Shown here in pieces: positions 1-8,717 of a stretch of 64,000 nucleotides of DNA. Location: contig NZ_CP031555.1 of the NCBI RefSeq assembly GCF_003403095.1, positions 2,832,001 to 2,896,000 of the forward strand, in the 5' to 3' direction. A program made the position numbers and the translations under genes. Source of the stretch: Thalassospira indica (lineage in GTDB: Bacteria; Pseudomonadota; Alphaproteobacteria; Rhodospirillales; Thalassospiraceae). The notes under the pieces were generated by a model, which had not been told where the DNA came from, did not search any database, and saw nothing but the letters and a program-made list of their open reading frames with translations. How positions within the stretch are numbered: the stretch's first letter is position 1; each line of letters opens with the position of its first letter.

Positions 1-370
1 GCACCAGTGCGGCACGCAGTTCAGTTTCAAGCAATGCCTGTTCGGCCAGATCATCAGCCGCCGTCCAATCGGCCATGACAGCCGCAACCCGGTCGCGATC
101 CACCCCGAATTCATTGACCAGAAGATGCAAGAATTCACGTTTCCCCGCATCATCAAGGCGCAAGAAATCATGTCCAAGGGCGGCTGCGCGCGCACGGGCC
201 GATACCGCCCCACCGCGCCTTGCCAGACAATCGGCGATTTGTTCACGCCAACGGTCCTGGCGGGTTTGGCTTTCATCAAAACCAAGACCACGCACCACCG
301 GGCTATCGCGCAGTTCGCGCCAGGCGCCACGAAGATTATCAAGGGTTCTGTCGAGAAACGTCTGAGACAT
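1..370 (-). CDS. malonyl-CoA decarboxylase, N-terminal part (runs off the left edge)
   Basis: Translating the minus strand from an ATG at 370 gives an open frame to the window edge, about 123 residues. Stretches such as SARARAAALGHDFLRLDD and LHLLVNEFGVDRDRV match the helical N-terminal domain of malonyl-CoA decarboxylase, which converts malonyl-CoA to acetyl-CoA and CO2. The catalytic acetyltransferase-like C-terminal domain lies outside the window, so activity cannot be judged. It lies 149 bp downstream of nnr on the same strand and may be cotranscribed. The family call rests on recognition of the N-terminal domain only. Confidence 0.72.
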   Translation of the reverse strand, partial: MSQTFLDRTLDNLRGAWRELRDSPVVRGLGFDESQTRQDRWREQIADCLARRGGAVSARARAAALGHDFLRLDDAGKREFLHLLVNEFGVDRDRVAAVMADWTAADDLAEQALLETELRAALV

Positions 371-519
371 GCCTGTTTCCCACTCCGATATCAGAAGAAC
401 TTCAAATCGTTTCCTCAATGCGTGATGTTCTATCCCGTCACGCCATACCGTTTTTATATCGGGTGATTATACCGCAAGTGCCAGCGGCTGCGGCGACTTC
501 TTGTTCACCTTAGTTCACG

Positions 520-1983
520 TCATGCCTTCTTGCGTGACGCCAGCCACAGTTCGCGCAAGACAGCCGGAAGATGTTCCGGGATGTCTTCGGCAATCAGTCC
601 CGGGCCGATATCCGCCCCGCTTCGTGCATGAAGCCATCCCCCCATGCAGGCGGCGTCAAAACTGTCCATGCCTTGCGCCATCAAACCACCAATGATCCCG
701 GCCAACACGTCGCCCGATCCGGCGGTTGCCAGCCAAGGCACATCCACCGCACTGATGGCGGCCCGCCCGTCGGGGGCGGCAATCACCGTATCAGCCCCCT
801 TGATCAGGACAGTGGCGCTGCAGCGTTTGGCCGCTGCACGTGCCCGACACAGCTTGTCGCCGGTGATATCGGGAAACAGGCGGGCAAATTCGCCCTCATG
901 CGGGGTCAGGACGGTCGGGCCTTGTACGGCAAAGCACAAGGTAGACGGATCTTCGGCAAAGCTTGTGAGTGCGTCGGCATCAAGCACCGTCGCCCGACAC
1001 AGATGCAAAAGTTTCAGGACAAGGGCACGCGTATCATCACCAACCCCAAATCCCGGCCCAATAACAAAGGCATTATGACGACAGTCATTCACAAGCGCAT
1101 CGAACGCAGACATAGGGGCGGTCATGTTGCCCGGCGCATCCGATGCGTAGATCGGCAATGCTTGCGCATCTGCCACGATGGTCAGAAGCCCCACACCGGA
1201 TCGGCGTGCGGCGCGTGCCACAAGGCGGGTTGCCCCGGTCATGGTAGCGCCGCCCAAGGCCAGAAGATGCCCGCGATGGTATTTGTGGCCTTCAAGCCCC
1301 GGCCAATGGATGCCGGCCCGCCATAAAACCGGATCGTTGCGCCAGCAGGCTGGCGCAATATCAATCACCGTCTGATCGGTTATGCCGATATCGCGCACGG
1401 CCAGTTCACCGCACATCAAACGCCCCGGCAAAAGATAATGCCCGGGCTTCGCGCGACAAAACGTCACGGTCAGGTCGGCCTTCACCGCAACGCCCAGAAC
1501 CATACCAGTATTACCATCAACCCCCGATGGCACATCGACCGCAACAACGCTGCACGGGCTTGAATTGATTGTGGTGACAAGTTCGGCGATATCGCCGGTG
1601 ATGGCACGCGCAAGCCCGGCCCCGAAAATGCAATCAACCACCAGATCCGCGCCAACAACAAGGGCCGGTGAAAGAAGTTCGGTCGCCCCTTCCCAGCGCG
1701 CGGCATGCAAGGCTGCGTCCCCTTTTAGGTCAGCCACATCGCCCATCAGCCCCAAACGCACCGACCAGCCTTCATCGCGCAGAAGCTTGGCAATGGCGAA
1801 ACCATCGCCACCGTTGTTGCCGGGGCCACACAACACCGATACAGAACGCGGTGACCAGTGACGGATGATTTCCTCAAACACGGCACGACCGGCATTTTGC
1901 ATCAAAACATCACCGGGCATGCCGCCTTCGATTGTGCGGCGGTCTGCTTCGTACATTTGATCGGTTGTCAGGATTTCAAACAT
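520..1983 (-). CDS. nnr: bifunctional NAD(P)H-hydrate epimerase / ADP-dependent NAD(P)H-hydrate dehydratase
   Basis: The 487-aa product repairs hydrated NADH and NADPH in the cytoplasm. The N-terminal YjeF_N (NnrE) half, about residues 1-210, epimerises the R and S hydrates and carries the glycine-rich GPGNNGGDGFAIAKLL segment. The C-terminal carbohydrate-kinase-like (NnrD) half dehydrates the S form using ADP and shows GPGFG, DADALT, TPHEGEF and the GSGDVLAGIIGGL anion-hole motif. Length and domain order are normal for the bacterial fusion. It is transcribed away from dadA and precedes malonyl-CoA decarboxylase. Confidence 0.95.
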   Translation of the reverse strand: MFEILTTDQMYEADRRTIEGGMPGDVLMQNAGRAVFEEIIRHWSPRSVSVLCGPGNNGGDGFAIAKLLRDEGWSVRLGLMGDVADLKGDAALHAARWEGATELLSPALVVGADLVVDCIFGAGLARAITGDIAELVTTINSSPCSVVAVDVPSGVDGNTGMVLGVAVKADLTVTFCRAKPGHYLLPGRLMCGELAVRDIGITDQTVIDIAPACWRNDPVLWRAGIHWPGLEGHKYHRGHLLALGGATMTGATRLVARAARRSGVGLLTIVADAQALPIYASDAPGNMTAPMSAFDALVNDCRHNAFVIGPGFGVGDDTRALVLKLLHLCRATVLDADALTSFAEDPSTLCFAVQGPTVLTPHEGEFARLFPDITGDKLCRARAAAKRCSATVLIKGADTVIAAPDGRAAISAVDVPWLATAGSGDVLAGIIGGLMAQGMDSFDAACMGGWLHARSGADIGPGLIAEDIPEHLPAVLRELWLASRKKA

Positions 1984-2178
1984 TTCACCCCGTCATCCTT
2001 GTCATGAACTTCCGGTCTGCGTTGTGCATCAAGACAGCATTTAAAACAGGTCCAGTCGACTGTAGCCATTTAAATTTCACCCCACTATAGTGCAGCGAAA
2101 TTCGCATGTCGGATAGTTGGCAGAAAGGCTGACCATCAGACCGCAAAACGAAACTTTCCGCAGCAAGGCTTTGCCCGC

Positions 2179-3429
2179 ATGCATGTAGTCGTCATGGGCG
2201 CCGGGGTCATCGGGACAACGGCGGCCTGGTATCTTTTGCAAAATGGTCATCAGGTTACGGTCGTTGAGCGTCGGCATGCCAGTGCGCAGGAAACAAGCTT
2301 TGCCAATGGCGGTCAGATTTCTGCCTGTCACGCCACACCTTGGGCGAATGCATCCACCCCCAAACAAATCCTCGGCTGGCTTGGCCGGGAAGAAGCACCG
2401 CTTCTGTTTCGGATGCGCTTTGACCCGCAGCTGTTTTCTTGGGGCCTGCAGTTCTTGCGCAACTGCACCGATGCGCGGGCCAGAATCAATCTGGAAAAGG
2501 CGCTTCGCGTTGCGATCTATAGTCGCGATTGCCTGCGAGCCCTGCGGGATGAACTTGATCTTGAATATGATCACAGCACACGTGGCATCCTGCATATCTG
2601 CCGTACTGAGCAGGACATGGTCGCGGTCGAAAAGGCCACCGCCCAGATGCAGGAATATGGCCTTAAACGCAGGCTTGTCTCGCCCGAGGAATGTCTTACC
2701 ATCGAACCGGCCCTGCGCGATGCCACAGCGCCGATCATTGGCGGCAGCTTTACGCCAGATGATGAAAGCGGCGATGCGCACAAATTCACCGAACATCTGA
2801 GCGAACATTGCATTTCCAGGGGCGCCGCGTTTCACTTCAATACCAACATCACCGGCCTTGTGCACGATCAGGGCAAGATCACCTGTGTTCAAACTGACAA
2901 GGGTGATATCGATGCGGATGCCTTTCTGGTCTGTCTGGGCAGCTACAGCCCGCTGATGCTGGCCCCGCTTGGCATCAAATTGCCAATTTATCCGTGCAAG
3001 GGATATTCGATCAGCATCAATACCGCCGGCTATTCCGGGGCACCCGAAACGGCCCTGATCGATGATAGCATGAAAATGGTGTATTCGCGACTTGGAACAC
3101 ACCTTCGAGTTGCGGGCACAGCGGAGCTTGATGGCTATAACCTGCGGATGTCGCCACGCCGCCAAAAACTTATCGTTGATAAAGCACTGGAATTATTCCC
3201 GAATTCAGGTGATCGCTCCAGCATCGATTTCTGGTCGGGTTTGCGGCCGGTAACGCCGGATTCTGCCCCTGTTCTTGGGGATACGAAGTATGCTAATCTA
3301 TACCTCAATACGGGGCATGGGACGTTGGGTTGGACGATGAGTTGCGGATCAGCAAAAGCCGTCGCCGATCTCATCAGCGACAAGACCCCTGACATCTCTC
3401 TGACGGGGCTGGGTATCGACCGCTTTTAG
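2179..3429 (+). CDS. dadA: D-amino acid dehydrogenase small subunit-like FAD oxidoreductase
   Basis: The 416-aa protein starts with a Rossmann FAD-binding motif (GAGVIGTTAAWYLLQNGH) followed by an acidic VVER end. It keeps the DadA-type SFANGGQIS stretch after the first beta-alpha-beta unit and ends with the GHGTLGWTMSCGSAKAVADL FAD signature. DadA proteins oxidise D-amino acids to keto acids at the membrane and pass electrons to quinone. The start is the ATG that opens directly into the FAD motif, with only a weak AAGG upstream. No alanine racemase is next to it; a PAS histidine kinase starts 17 bp downstream, so the two may be cotranscribed. Confidence 0.85.
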   Translation: MHVVVMGAGVIGTTAAWYLLQNGHQVTVVERRHASAQETSFANGGQISACHATPWANASTPKQILGWLGREEAPLLFRMRFDPQLFSWGLQFLRNCTDARARINLEKALRVAIYSRDCLRALRDELDLEYDHSTRGILHICRTEQDMVAVEKATAQMQEYGLKRRLVSPEECLTIEPALRDATAPIIGGSFTPDDESGDAHKFTEHLSEHCISRGAAFHFNTNITGLVHDQGKITCVQTDKGDIDADAFLVCLGSYSPLMLAPLGIKLPIYPCKGYSISINTAGYSGAPETALIDDSMKMVYSRLGTHLRVAGTAELDGYNLRMSPRRQKLIVDKALELFPNSGDRSSIDFWSGLRPVTPDSAPVLGDTKYANLYLNTGHGTLGWTMSCGSAKAVADLISDKTPDISLTGLGIDRF

Positions 3430-3446
3430 CGGACGACCTGATTATT

Positions 3447-4577
3447 ATGGGATCACGGGCTGACATGACCAGCAACACACCAATTGGTTCAACCAATGTG
3501 CCATTGGCCGACCAGGTTGTTCTGAACGCCCTGCCCTATGCCGCCGTCATATGCGACCGCAACGGCATCGTCATGCAATGTAACGAAGCCATCGCGCGCT
3601 TGATCGGCGTTTCGCGTGATCGCATGCTGGGCCGCAAGGCCGGTTTCATTTCCAAAGGCCTGATGAGCGACATCGAAGATGTGTTTTCTTCGGGCCGCAC
3701 CTGGCGCGGCGATATCATTCTGGTCGGTGCGGCCAAGGAAAGCCACGTCTGCGACCTTTCCATCGCCCCACTTGAATATTGCCAGAACAATGAAACGCGC
3801 ACCGCGGTGCTGATGACGTTGCTTGAGAATGACCGTCAGGCACAGGCCGAACGCACCCTGATGGAGCAAAACCGCAATCAGTCGGACGCAAACGCGTCAA
3901 AATCCGACTTTATCGCCAATATGGGCCATGAACTGCGCACCCCGCTTAATGCAATTATCGGCAATTCCGAACTGATTGCGCATGGGGTTCTTGGCGATCT
4001 GCCCGAAGGGTACCGCGAATGTGGCCGTGACGTTTACGAGGCGGGCAAGCATCTGCTTGAACTGGTCAATAATGTTTTGGACGTGTCAAAGCTCTCGGCC
4101 GGTTCGATGACCTTGCAGCTTGAAGAGGCCGACCTTGGTTCTGTGATACGCGATGCCGCACGGCTTGTCGGGGATGATATTTCGCGGCGCAGCCATCAAT
4201 TGCAATTCGATCTGCCGGATCAGCCGGTATCGATGCTGTGTGACAAGCTGAAACTCAAACAGATTCTGATCAATATCCTGAGTAACGCGGCAAAATTCAC
4301 CCCCGAACACGGCAAGATCCGCATCGGACTGACCACAACCGACGAAGACGTGAGTTTTGCGATCGAGGATAATGGTGTCGGCATGAGCCCGAATGACATT
4401 CCCCGCGCGCTTGCCCGATTCTCGCAGCTTCATCCATCCGGGGTGAAGGAAAGTGTCGGCACCGGCCTTGGCCTGCCGCTGGCCAAGCTTTTGGTCGAAC
4501 TGCATGGTGGTCGGCTTAGTATCGAAAGCGACCTTGGCAAGGGCACGACCGTGCGCATTACCCTGCCCCGACCGTAA
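3447..4577 (+). CDS. soluble PAS-domain sensor histidine kinase
   Basis: This 376-aa protein has no membrane segment. A PAS domain occupies about residues 20-130, followed by a short linker and a HisKA domain with the phosphoacceptor His161 in GHELRTPLNAIIG. The HATPase_c domain shows the N box (ILINILSNAAKF), the G1 box (EDNGVGM) and the G2 box (GTGLGLPLAKLLVELHGG). The HisKA sequence resembles PleC/DivJ-type kinases. It lies 17 bp after dadA and no response regulator is adjacent, so its partner is elsewhere. An alternative ATG at 3465 would shorten it by six residues. Confidence 0.9.
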   Translation: MGSRADMTSNTPIGSTNVPLADQVVLNALPYAAVICDRNGIVMQCNEAIARLIGVSRDRMLGRKAGFISKGLMSDIEDVFSSGRTWRGDIILVGAAKESHVCDLSIAPLEYCQNNETRTAVLMTLLENDRQAQAERTLMEQNRNQSDANASKSDFIANMGHELRTPLNAIIGNSELIAHGVLGDLPEGYRECGRDVYEAGKHLLELVNNVLDVSKLSAGSMTLQLEEADLGSVIRDAARLVGDDISRRSHQLQFDLPDQPVSMLCDKLKLKQILINILSNAAKFTPEHGKIRIGLTTTDEDVSFAIEDNGVGMSPNDIPRALARFSQLHPSGVKESVGTGLGLPLAKLLVELHGGRLSIESDLGKGTTVRITLPRP

Positions 4578-4602
4578 CATGATATCGTTAACGCCGCACA
4601 GC

Positions 4603-4639
4603 AAAAGACCCGCGTGGACATGTCCGAGGCGGGTCTTTT
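4603..4639. terminator. bidirectional intrinsic terminator
   Basis: AAAAGACCCGC and GCGGGTCTTTT pair as a perfect 11-bp stem around a loop that contains the small palindrome GGACATGTCC. Each end carries a T-run on the outgoing strand, so it can end both the histidine kinase transcript and the convergent copper operon. Confidence 0.88.
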
Positions 4640-4651
4640 GATCTTCAGGCC

Positions 4652-5128
4652 TTATTGGGCCGCAGATTGATTGATCTGGTCATGCCGCGCGATGACGTCC
4701 TTGGGCCAGCGGCTTTTGATGTAAGACAGGCTGGCAATGATTTCCTCATCGCTCAGCACGCCCTCATAACCCTGCATGGCCGATTTATAATCACCCCCGG
4801 CCATCGCCGCCGGTCCGTATTTGGTCAGTTCAAACAACACCTGATCGGGGTGATGCCAGGTATGGCCGGTTTCGTCGTGGGGTGGCGCCGGAAGCAAACC
4901 GTCAGGACCGCGTTCACGCCAATTGGCTTCGCCCTCAAGTCTGGCACCATGGCAGGACGCACAATTTGCGTCATAGATCTTCTTGCCCTGCGCCACCAGT
5001 TGCAGATCATCAGGACGCAACGAGACATCCTGACCCGTAATCCCGCCCGGGCCAAAGAATGTGACGATGCCATACATAATCGCCGCACCGACAAGGGCGC
5101 CAAGCGCCATAACACCTTTATTCTTCAA
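4652..5128 (-). CDS. membrane-anchored class I c-type cytochrome
   Basis: The 158-aa protein has an N-terminal hydrophobic anchor (about residues 5-25) and one haem c site, CASCH (Cys56, Cys59, His60), with a possible Met axial ligand in the later SAMQGYEG segment. It should face the periplasm and carry electrons. It is the third gene of the copA-cueR transcript, 30 bp after cueR. A role in the copper response, for example as an electron donor for Cu(I) oxidation or as a replacement haem protein, is inferred from position only. Confidence 0.88.
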   Translation of the reverse strand: MKNKGVMALGALVGAAIMYGIVTFFGPGGITGQDVSLRPDDLQLVAQGKKIYDANCASCHGARLEGEANWRERGPDGLLPAPPHDETGHTWHHPDQVLFELTKYGPAAMAGGDYKSAMQGYEGVLSDEEIIASLSYIKSRWPKDVIARHDQINQSAAQ

Positions 5129-5158
5129 TACGTTCTCTCATTCAATTGTGTTTCAGTA

Positions 5159-5548
5159 TCATGCCTTGCGGGCAAGATCATTGATGATCGGGCAATTCGG
5201 ACGATCATCGCCATGACAGGACTGCACAAGGTCGGAAAGTGTATCGCGCAGGCTTTGAAGTTCGGCGATCTTGCGTTCGATCTCTGCCAGATGGGTTTTG
5301 GCGATTTCCTTTACATCGGAAGAGGCACGGTTGCGGTCCTCGTAAAGTGACAGCAACACCCGGCAATCCTCGACCGAGAATCCCAAGCCGCGGGCACGTT
5401 GCAGGAACCGCAACTTATGCAGATCGTTTTCGTCATAATCACGATACCCGTTGGCCAGACGCCCCGGCGAAACCAGACCGATATCCTCGTAATAACGGAT
5501 GGTTTTCGCCGGAAGTCCGCATTCAGTCGCGGCGTCAGAAATGTTCAT
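5159..5548 (-). CDS. cueR: Cu(I)-responsive MerR-family regulator
   Basis: The 129-aa protein has an N-terminal winged helix-turn-helix (AKTIRYYEDIGLV), a long dimerisation helix and a metal loop with Cys111 and Cys119 in CHGDDRPNC. The eight-residue spacing is the same as Cys112/Cys120 in E. coli CueR. CueR twists the over-long spacer of its target promoter to activate transcription when Cu(I) binds. It starts 9 bp after copA and is therefore controlled by the CueR-type operator at 8077-8099, so it should induce its own synthesis along with the pump. Confidence 0.93.
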   Translation of the reverse strand: MNISDAATECGLPAKTIRYYEDIGLVSPGRLANGYRDYDENDLHKLRFLQRARGLGFSVEDCRVLLSLYEDRNRASSDVKEIAKTHLAEIERKIAELQSLRDTLSDLVQSCHGDDRPNCPIINDLARKA

Positions 5549-5557
5549 CGCCCTCTC

Positions 5558-8029
5558 CTATTTCCGGACTGTCCAGCGCCGCAGTGTCAGCGAGTTGCCG
5601 ACAACCGAGACGGAGCTGAGCGCCATCGCCGCACCGGCAATCGCCGGGCTAAGCACGCCGAATGCTGCCAACGGAACACCGACCACGTTATAGGCAAAGG
5701 CCCAGAACAGGTTCTGTGCGATCTTGCGACGGGTGGCGATCGAAATATCAATCGCGGCAGACACAAGTGCCGGATCAGACCGCATCAGGGTGATGCCAGC
5801 CGTTTCCATGGCAACATCGGTGCCACCGCCCATGGCGATACCGACATCGGCCGCGGCCAATGCAGGCGCATCATTGATGCCGTCACCAACCATGGCGACA
5901 TGACGACCTTCCTTGCGGAGTTTTTCGACTTCACGTGCCTTGTCCTGCGGGCGAATACGGCCTTCGCCGCGTTCGAGGCCAAGTTCGCGTGCCACGTGGC
6001 TTGCGACATCCTGACTGTCACCCGACAGCATGATCGATGAAATGCCGCGTGCCTTCAGATCCGCAATCGCCTGCTTGGCACCTTCGCGAATGCGGTCCTC
6101 AAGGGTCAGATAACCGGCAAACGTGCCATCAATCGCAACCAGAATAACGGTTCTGCCTTCGCCTTCGTGTTTCTTGATGTCCTTTGCCAGATCTTTCGAC
6201 GGACCTGCGATATCAAGATCACTCAGCAAGGCTTCGCTGCCAATGGCGATCTTGTGCTTTTCAACATCGGCCATGACACCGGCACCGGTTTTGCCCTTGA
6301 AGTTATCGATATCGGGCAGTGATACACCTTCATCCTTGGCGATCGAGACAACCGCACGCGCCAGGGGATGTTCACTGGCGGCCTGAACGGCTGCTGTCAG
6401 GCGCAGCAACTCATTACGGTCGACACCCTCAACCGGGCAGATATCGCGCACGGTCGGCGTGCCTTCCGTCAGGGTGCCGGTTTTGTCAAAGATGACGGTA
6501 TCGACATTATGGGCCTGTTCAAGTGCCTCGAAATTGCGGATCAGAATGCCGTTGCGCGCAGCACTGCCGGTACCAGCCACCAGCGCAGTCGGCGTCGCCA
6601 GACCAAGCGCACAAGGACATGCAATCACCAGCACCGACACCGCGGCAACGATGGATGCCTCTGCGCCAAAGCCGGTAAACAACCAGGCGGCCAAGGTCAG
6701 CAGTGCAATGACAACAACAATCGGCACGAACACGGCCGATACCCGGTCGACAAGCTTCTGAACCGGGGCCTTGCCGGTCTGGGCCTTTTCAACCAAGCGA
6801 ATGATGCGCGACAGCGTCGTATCATCGCCAACAGCACTGACTTCGATATCAAGACGGCCCGTACCGTTCACAGCGCCACCAACAACAGTATCGCCCGTGA
6901 TTCGCGCCACAGGTCGGGTTTCCCCGGTGATCAGGCTTTCATCCAGTTCACTTTCACCGGCATGAACCTTGCCATCGACCGGCACACGTTCGCCCGGCAA
7001 AACGCGAACGATATCGCCAACCGTAAGGCTTTCAATCGCGACATCCTGTTCGCCTTCGCCCGCGACCACCTTGCGCGCACGCCGTGGACGCAGCGCCATC
7101 AATTCACGAATGGCGGCTGATGCCCCGCGTTTGGCGCGTTCTTCCATGATTTTACCAGCAAGGATCAGGGTAATGATCGCAGCGGACGCTTCGAAATAAA
7201 GATGGGTCTGCCCGGCATTGGCGGTCAGCATGTTATAGAGGCTAAGGAAATAGGCCGCCGATGTCCCGAGTGCGACCAGCACATCCATATTCGCACTGCG
7301 ATGGCGCAGGGCTGCATATGCCCCCTGATAGAAGCGTGCACCGATATAGAACTGAACCGGGGTCGCAAGCACAAGTTCAACCCATGCCGGCAGATGATAG
7401 GACACACCAAGGTTCATCCACACCATCTGCAAAACCAGTGGTGCGGTCAGCAATGCCGATACAGCAAGAAGGATCAGGGATTTGTCCTGTTTCTTATCGT
7501 TGCGTGCCGCCTCGTCTGCGTCACCGTCTTCGGATCCGGATTTATTGCGTGACGTTGCGTGATAGCCGGCATCCTCGATCGCCTTGATCGCGATGGCATC
7601 ATTGACCTTGCCCGACAGTGCCGAGATATCGGCACGTTCCAGCGCGAAATTGACACTGACTTCGGTGACGCCCGGCAAGGCCGAAAGTGCCTTTTCCACC
7701 CGCAAAGCACAGTTCGCGCATGTCATGCCATCGACATCAAAGGAAAGCTGCTGGGTCGCGACGCTATAGCCTGAATCCGCGACTGCCTCGGCGATTTTGG
7801 ATGTATCAAGCTTGCTGTCGTCAAAATGCACATTTGCGCTGTTGAGTGCAAAGTTCACGGTGACATCAGAAACACCATCGAGACCAGCAATGGCCTTTTC
7901 AACGCGGCCTGCACAGTTTGCACAGGTCATGCCTTCGATCTCGAGGTTCACTTCGCTGGTATTGGCAGTCGGCTGCACGGATGCCCCACCGCCTGCTGCG
8001 GTATCATATTCGTCTGTTCGGCGATCCAT
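5558..8029 (-). CDS. copA: Cu(I)-exporting P1B-type ATPase
   Basis: The 823-aa inner-membrane pump has two N-terminal heavy-metal-associated domains, each with GMTCANC, the transmembrane CPC motif in ACPCALGLATP, the phosphorylated Asp in DKTGTLTEG, the SEHPLA histidine-proline motif and GDGINDAPALAAADVGIA. It exports Cu(I) from the cytoplasm. The ATG at 8029 is preferred because GAGGTG lies 6 nt upstream. A longer frame from a TTG at 8101 would start inside the -35 element of the promoter and is rejected. It is the first gene of copA-cueR-cytochrome c. Confidence 0.95.
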   Translation of the reverse strand: MDRRTDEYDTAAGGGASVQPTANTSEVNLEIEGMTCANCAGRVEKAIAGLDGVSDVTVNFALNSANVHFDDSKLDTSKIAEAVADSGYSVATQQLSFDVDGMTCANCALRVEKALSALPGVTEVSVNFALERADISALSGKVNDAIAIKAIEDAGYHATSRNKSGSEDGDADEAARNDKKQDKSLILLAVSALLTAPLVLQMVWMNLGVSYHLPAWVELVLATPVQFYIGARFYQGAYAALRHRSANMDVLVALGTSAAYFLSLYNMLTANAGQTHLYFEASAAIITLILAGKIMEERAKRGASAAIRELMALRPRRARKVVAGEGEQDVAIESLTVGDIVRVLPGERVPVDGKVHAGESELDESLITGETRPVARITGDTVVGGAVNGTGRLDIEVSAVGDDTTLSRIIRLVEKAQTGKAPVQKLVDRVSAVFVPIVVVIALLTLAAWLFTGFGAEASIVAAVSVLVIACPCALGLATPTALVAGTGSAARNGILIRNFEALEQAHNVDTVIFDKTGTLTEGTPTVRDICPVEGVDRNELLRLTAAVQAASEHPLARAVVSIAKDEGVSLPDIDNFKGKTGAGVMADVEKHKIAIGSEALLSDLDIAGPSKDLAKDIKKHEGEGRTVILVAIDGTFAGYLTLEDRIREGAKQAIADLKARGISSIMLSGDSQDVASHVARELGLERGEGRIRPQDKAREVEKLRKEGRHVAMVGDGINDAPALAAADVGIAMGGGTDVAMETAGITLMRSDPALVSAAIDISIATRRKIAQNLFWAFAYNVVGVPLAAFGVLSPAIAGAAMALSSVSVVGNSLTLRRWTVRK

Positions 8030-8070
8030 ATCACGCACCTCAAAAAAGGGGTTATTACAAGATATGGGGC

Positions 8071-8101
8071 ACGATAGACCTTCCAGCAACTGGAAGGTCA
8101 A
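8071..8101 (-). promoter_or_regulatory. CueR operator and promoter of copA
   Basis: A perfect 10+3+10 palindrome, GACCTTCCAG-CAA-CTGGAAGGTC, lies at 8077-8099. On the minus strand it sits between a -35 TTGACC (8096-8101) and a -10 TATCGT (8071-8076) separated by 19 bp, the long spacer typical of MerR-family promoters. The half-site ACCTTCC matches known CueR operators. The predicted transcript starts about 40 bp before the copA ATG. Confidence 0.92.
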
Positions 8102-8149
8102 GATAAAAAAGCGACATATAAAAACGCAGGGCTAAGCCTCTGATACCAA

Positions 8150-8179
8150 AAAGAAAGCCCCGGACATTGCCGGGGCCTT
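8150..8179 (-). terminator. intrinsic terminator of the bacterioferritin operon
   Basis: GCCCCGG at 8157-8163 pairs with CCGGGGC at 8170-8176 around a 6-nt loop. On the minus strand it is followed by TTTCTTTTT. It lies between bfr and the copA promoter and isolates the two operons. Confidence 0.87.
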
Positions 8180-8204
8180 CTGAAAATTATTTGCTGGTTG
8201 ATGA

Positions 8205-8696
8205 TCAACCTTCCGGGCTTGGTTCCCCGGCTGCGCGGAACTGGATGTAGTTCGGCAGGCCCATCATGTCGATCAGGCGGATCTGCTGTTCCAGCCAATA
8301 GGCGTGATCTTCTTCGCTGTCATCAAGCAGGGCGACCAGCATCTGGCGGGTCTGGAAATCATCCTCTGCCTCGGCGATCTTGATCGCCTTTTTCAGAAGA
8401 TTGATCACGTGATATTCGTGTTCGAGATCGTTTTTCATCATCTCGGGCACGGTTTTGCCGATCTTGATCGGTTCGCGCGATGCGGTGTCCGGCACGCCTT
8501 CAAGGAACAAGATACGCTCGATCAGACGCTTTGCGTGTTCGAGTTCCTCATCCTTTTCGTGATGCATGCGTTCATAGAGCGAATGCAGCCCCCAATCGGC
8601 ATACATTTCAGCATGTGTGTTGTACTGGTCAGCCGCCGACAGTTCGGCAGTGAGCTGTTTGTTCAGCGCGGCGAGGACCTTTTTACTACCCTTCAT
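8205..8696 (-). CDS. bfr: bacterioferritin subunit with intact ferroxidase site and no haem ligand
   Basis: This 163-aa four-helix bundle protein is one of two bacterioferritin subunits and stores iron in a 24-mer shell. By alignment with E. coli Bfr it keeps the ferroxidase ligands Glu18, Tyr25, Glu51, His54, Glu94 and a Glu128-x-x-His131 pair, one residue later than usual. The axial haem ligand Met52 is replaced by Leu52, so it should oxidise iron but not bind the intersubunit haem. It lies 21 bp after the second subunit gene, with AGGAG upstream, and ends at a clear terminator. Confidence 0.93.
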   Translation of the reverse strand: MKGSKKVLAALNKQLTAELSAADQYNTHAEMYADWGLHSLYERMHHEKDEELEHAKRLIERILFLEGVPDTASREPIKIGKTVPEMMKNDLEHEYHVINLLKKAIKIAEAEDDFQTRQMLVALLDDSEEDHAYWLEQQIRLIDMMGLPNYIQFRAAGEPSPEG

Positions 8697-8717
8697 GGCG
8701 TAATACTCCTGATCTGA

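Noticed and set aside
2077..3165. 362-codon minus-strand frame opposite dadA
   Set aside because: It is a shadow of dadA produced by codon bias, with no family resemblance and no ribosome site.
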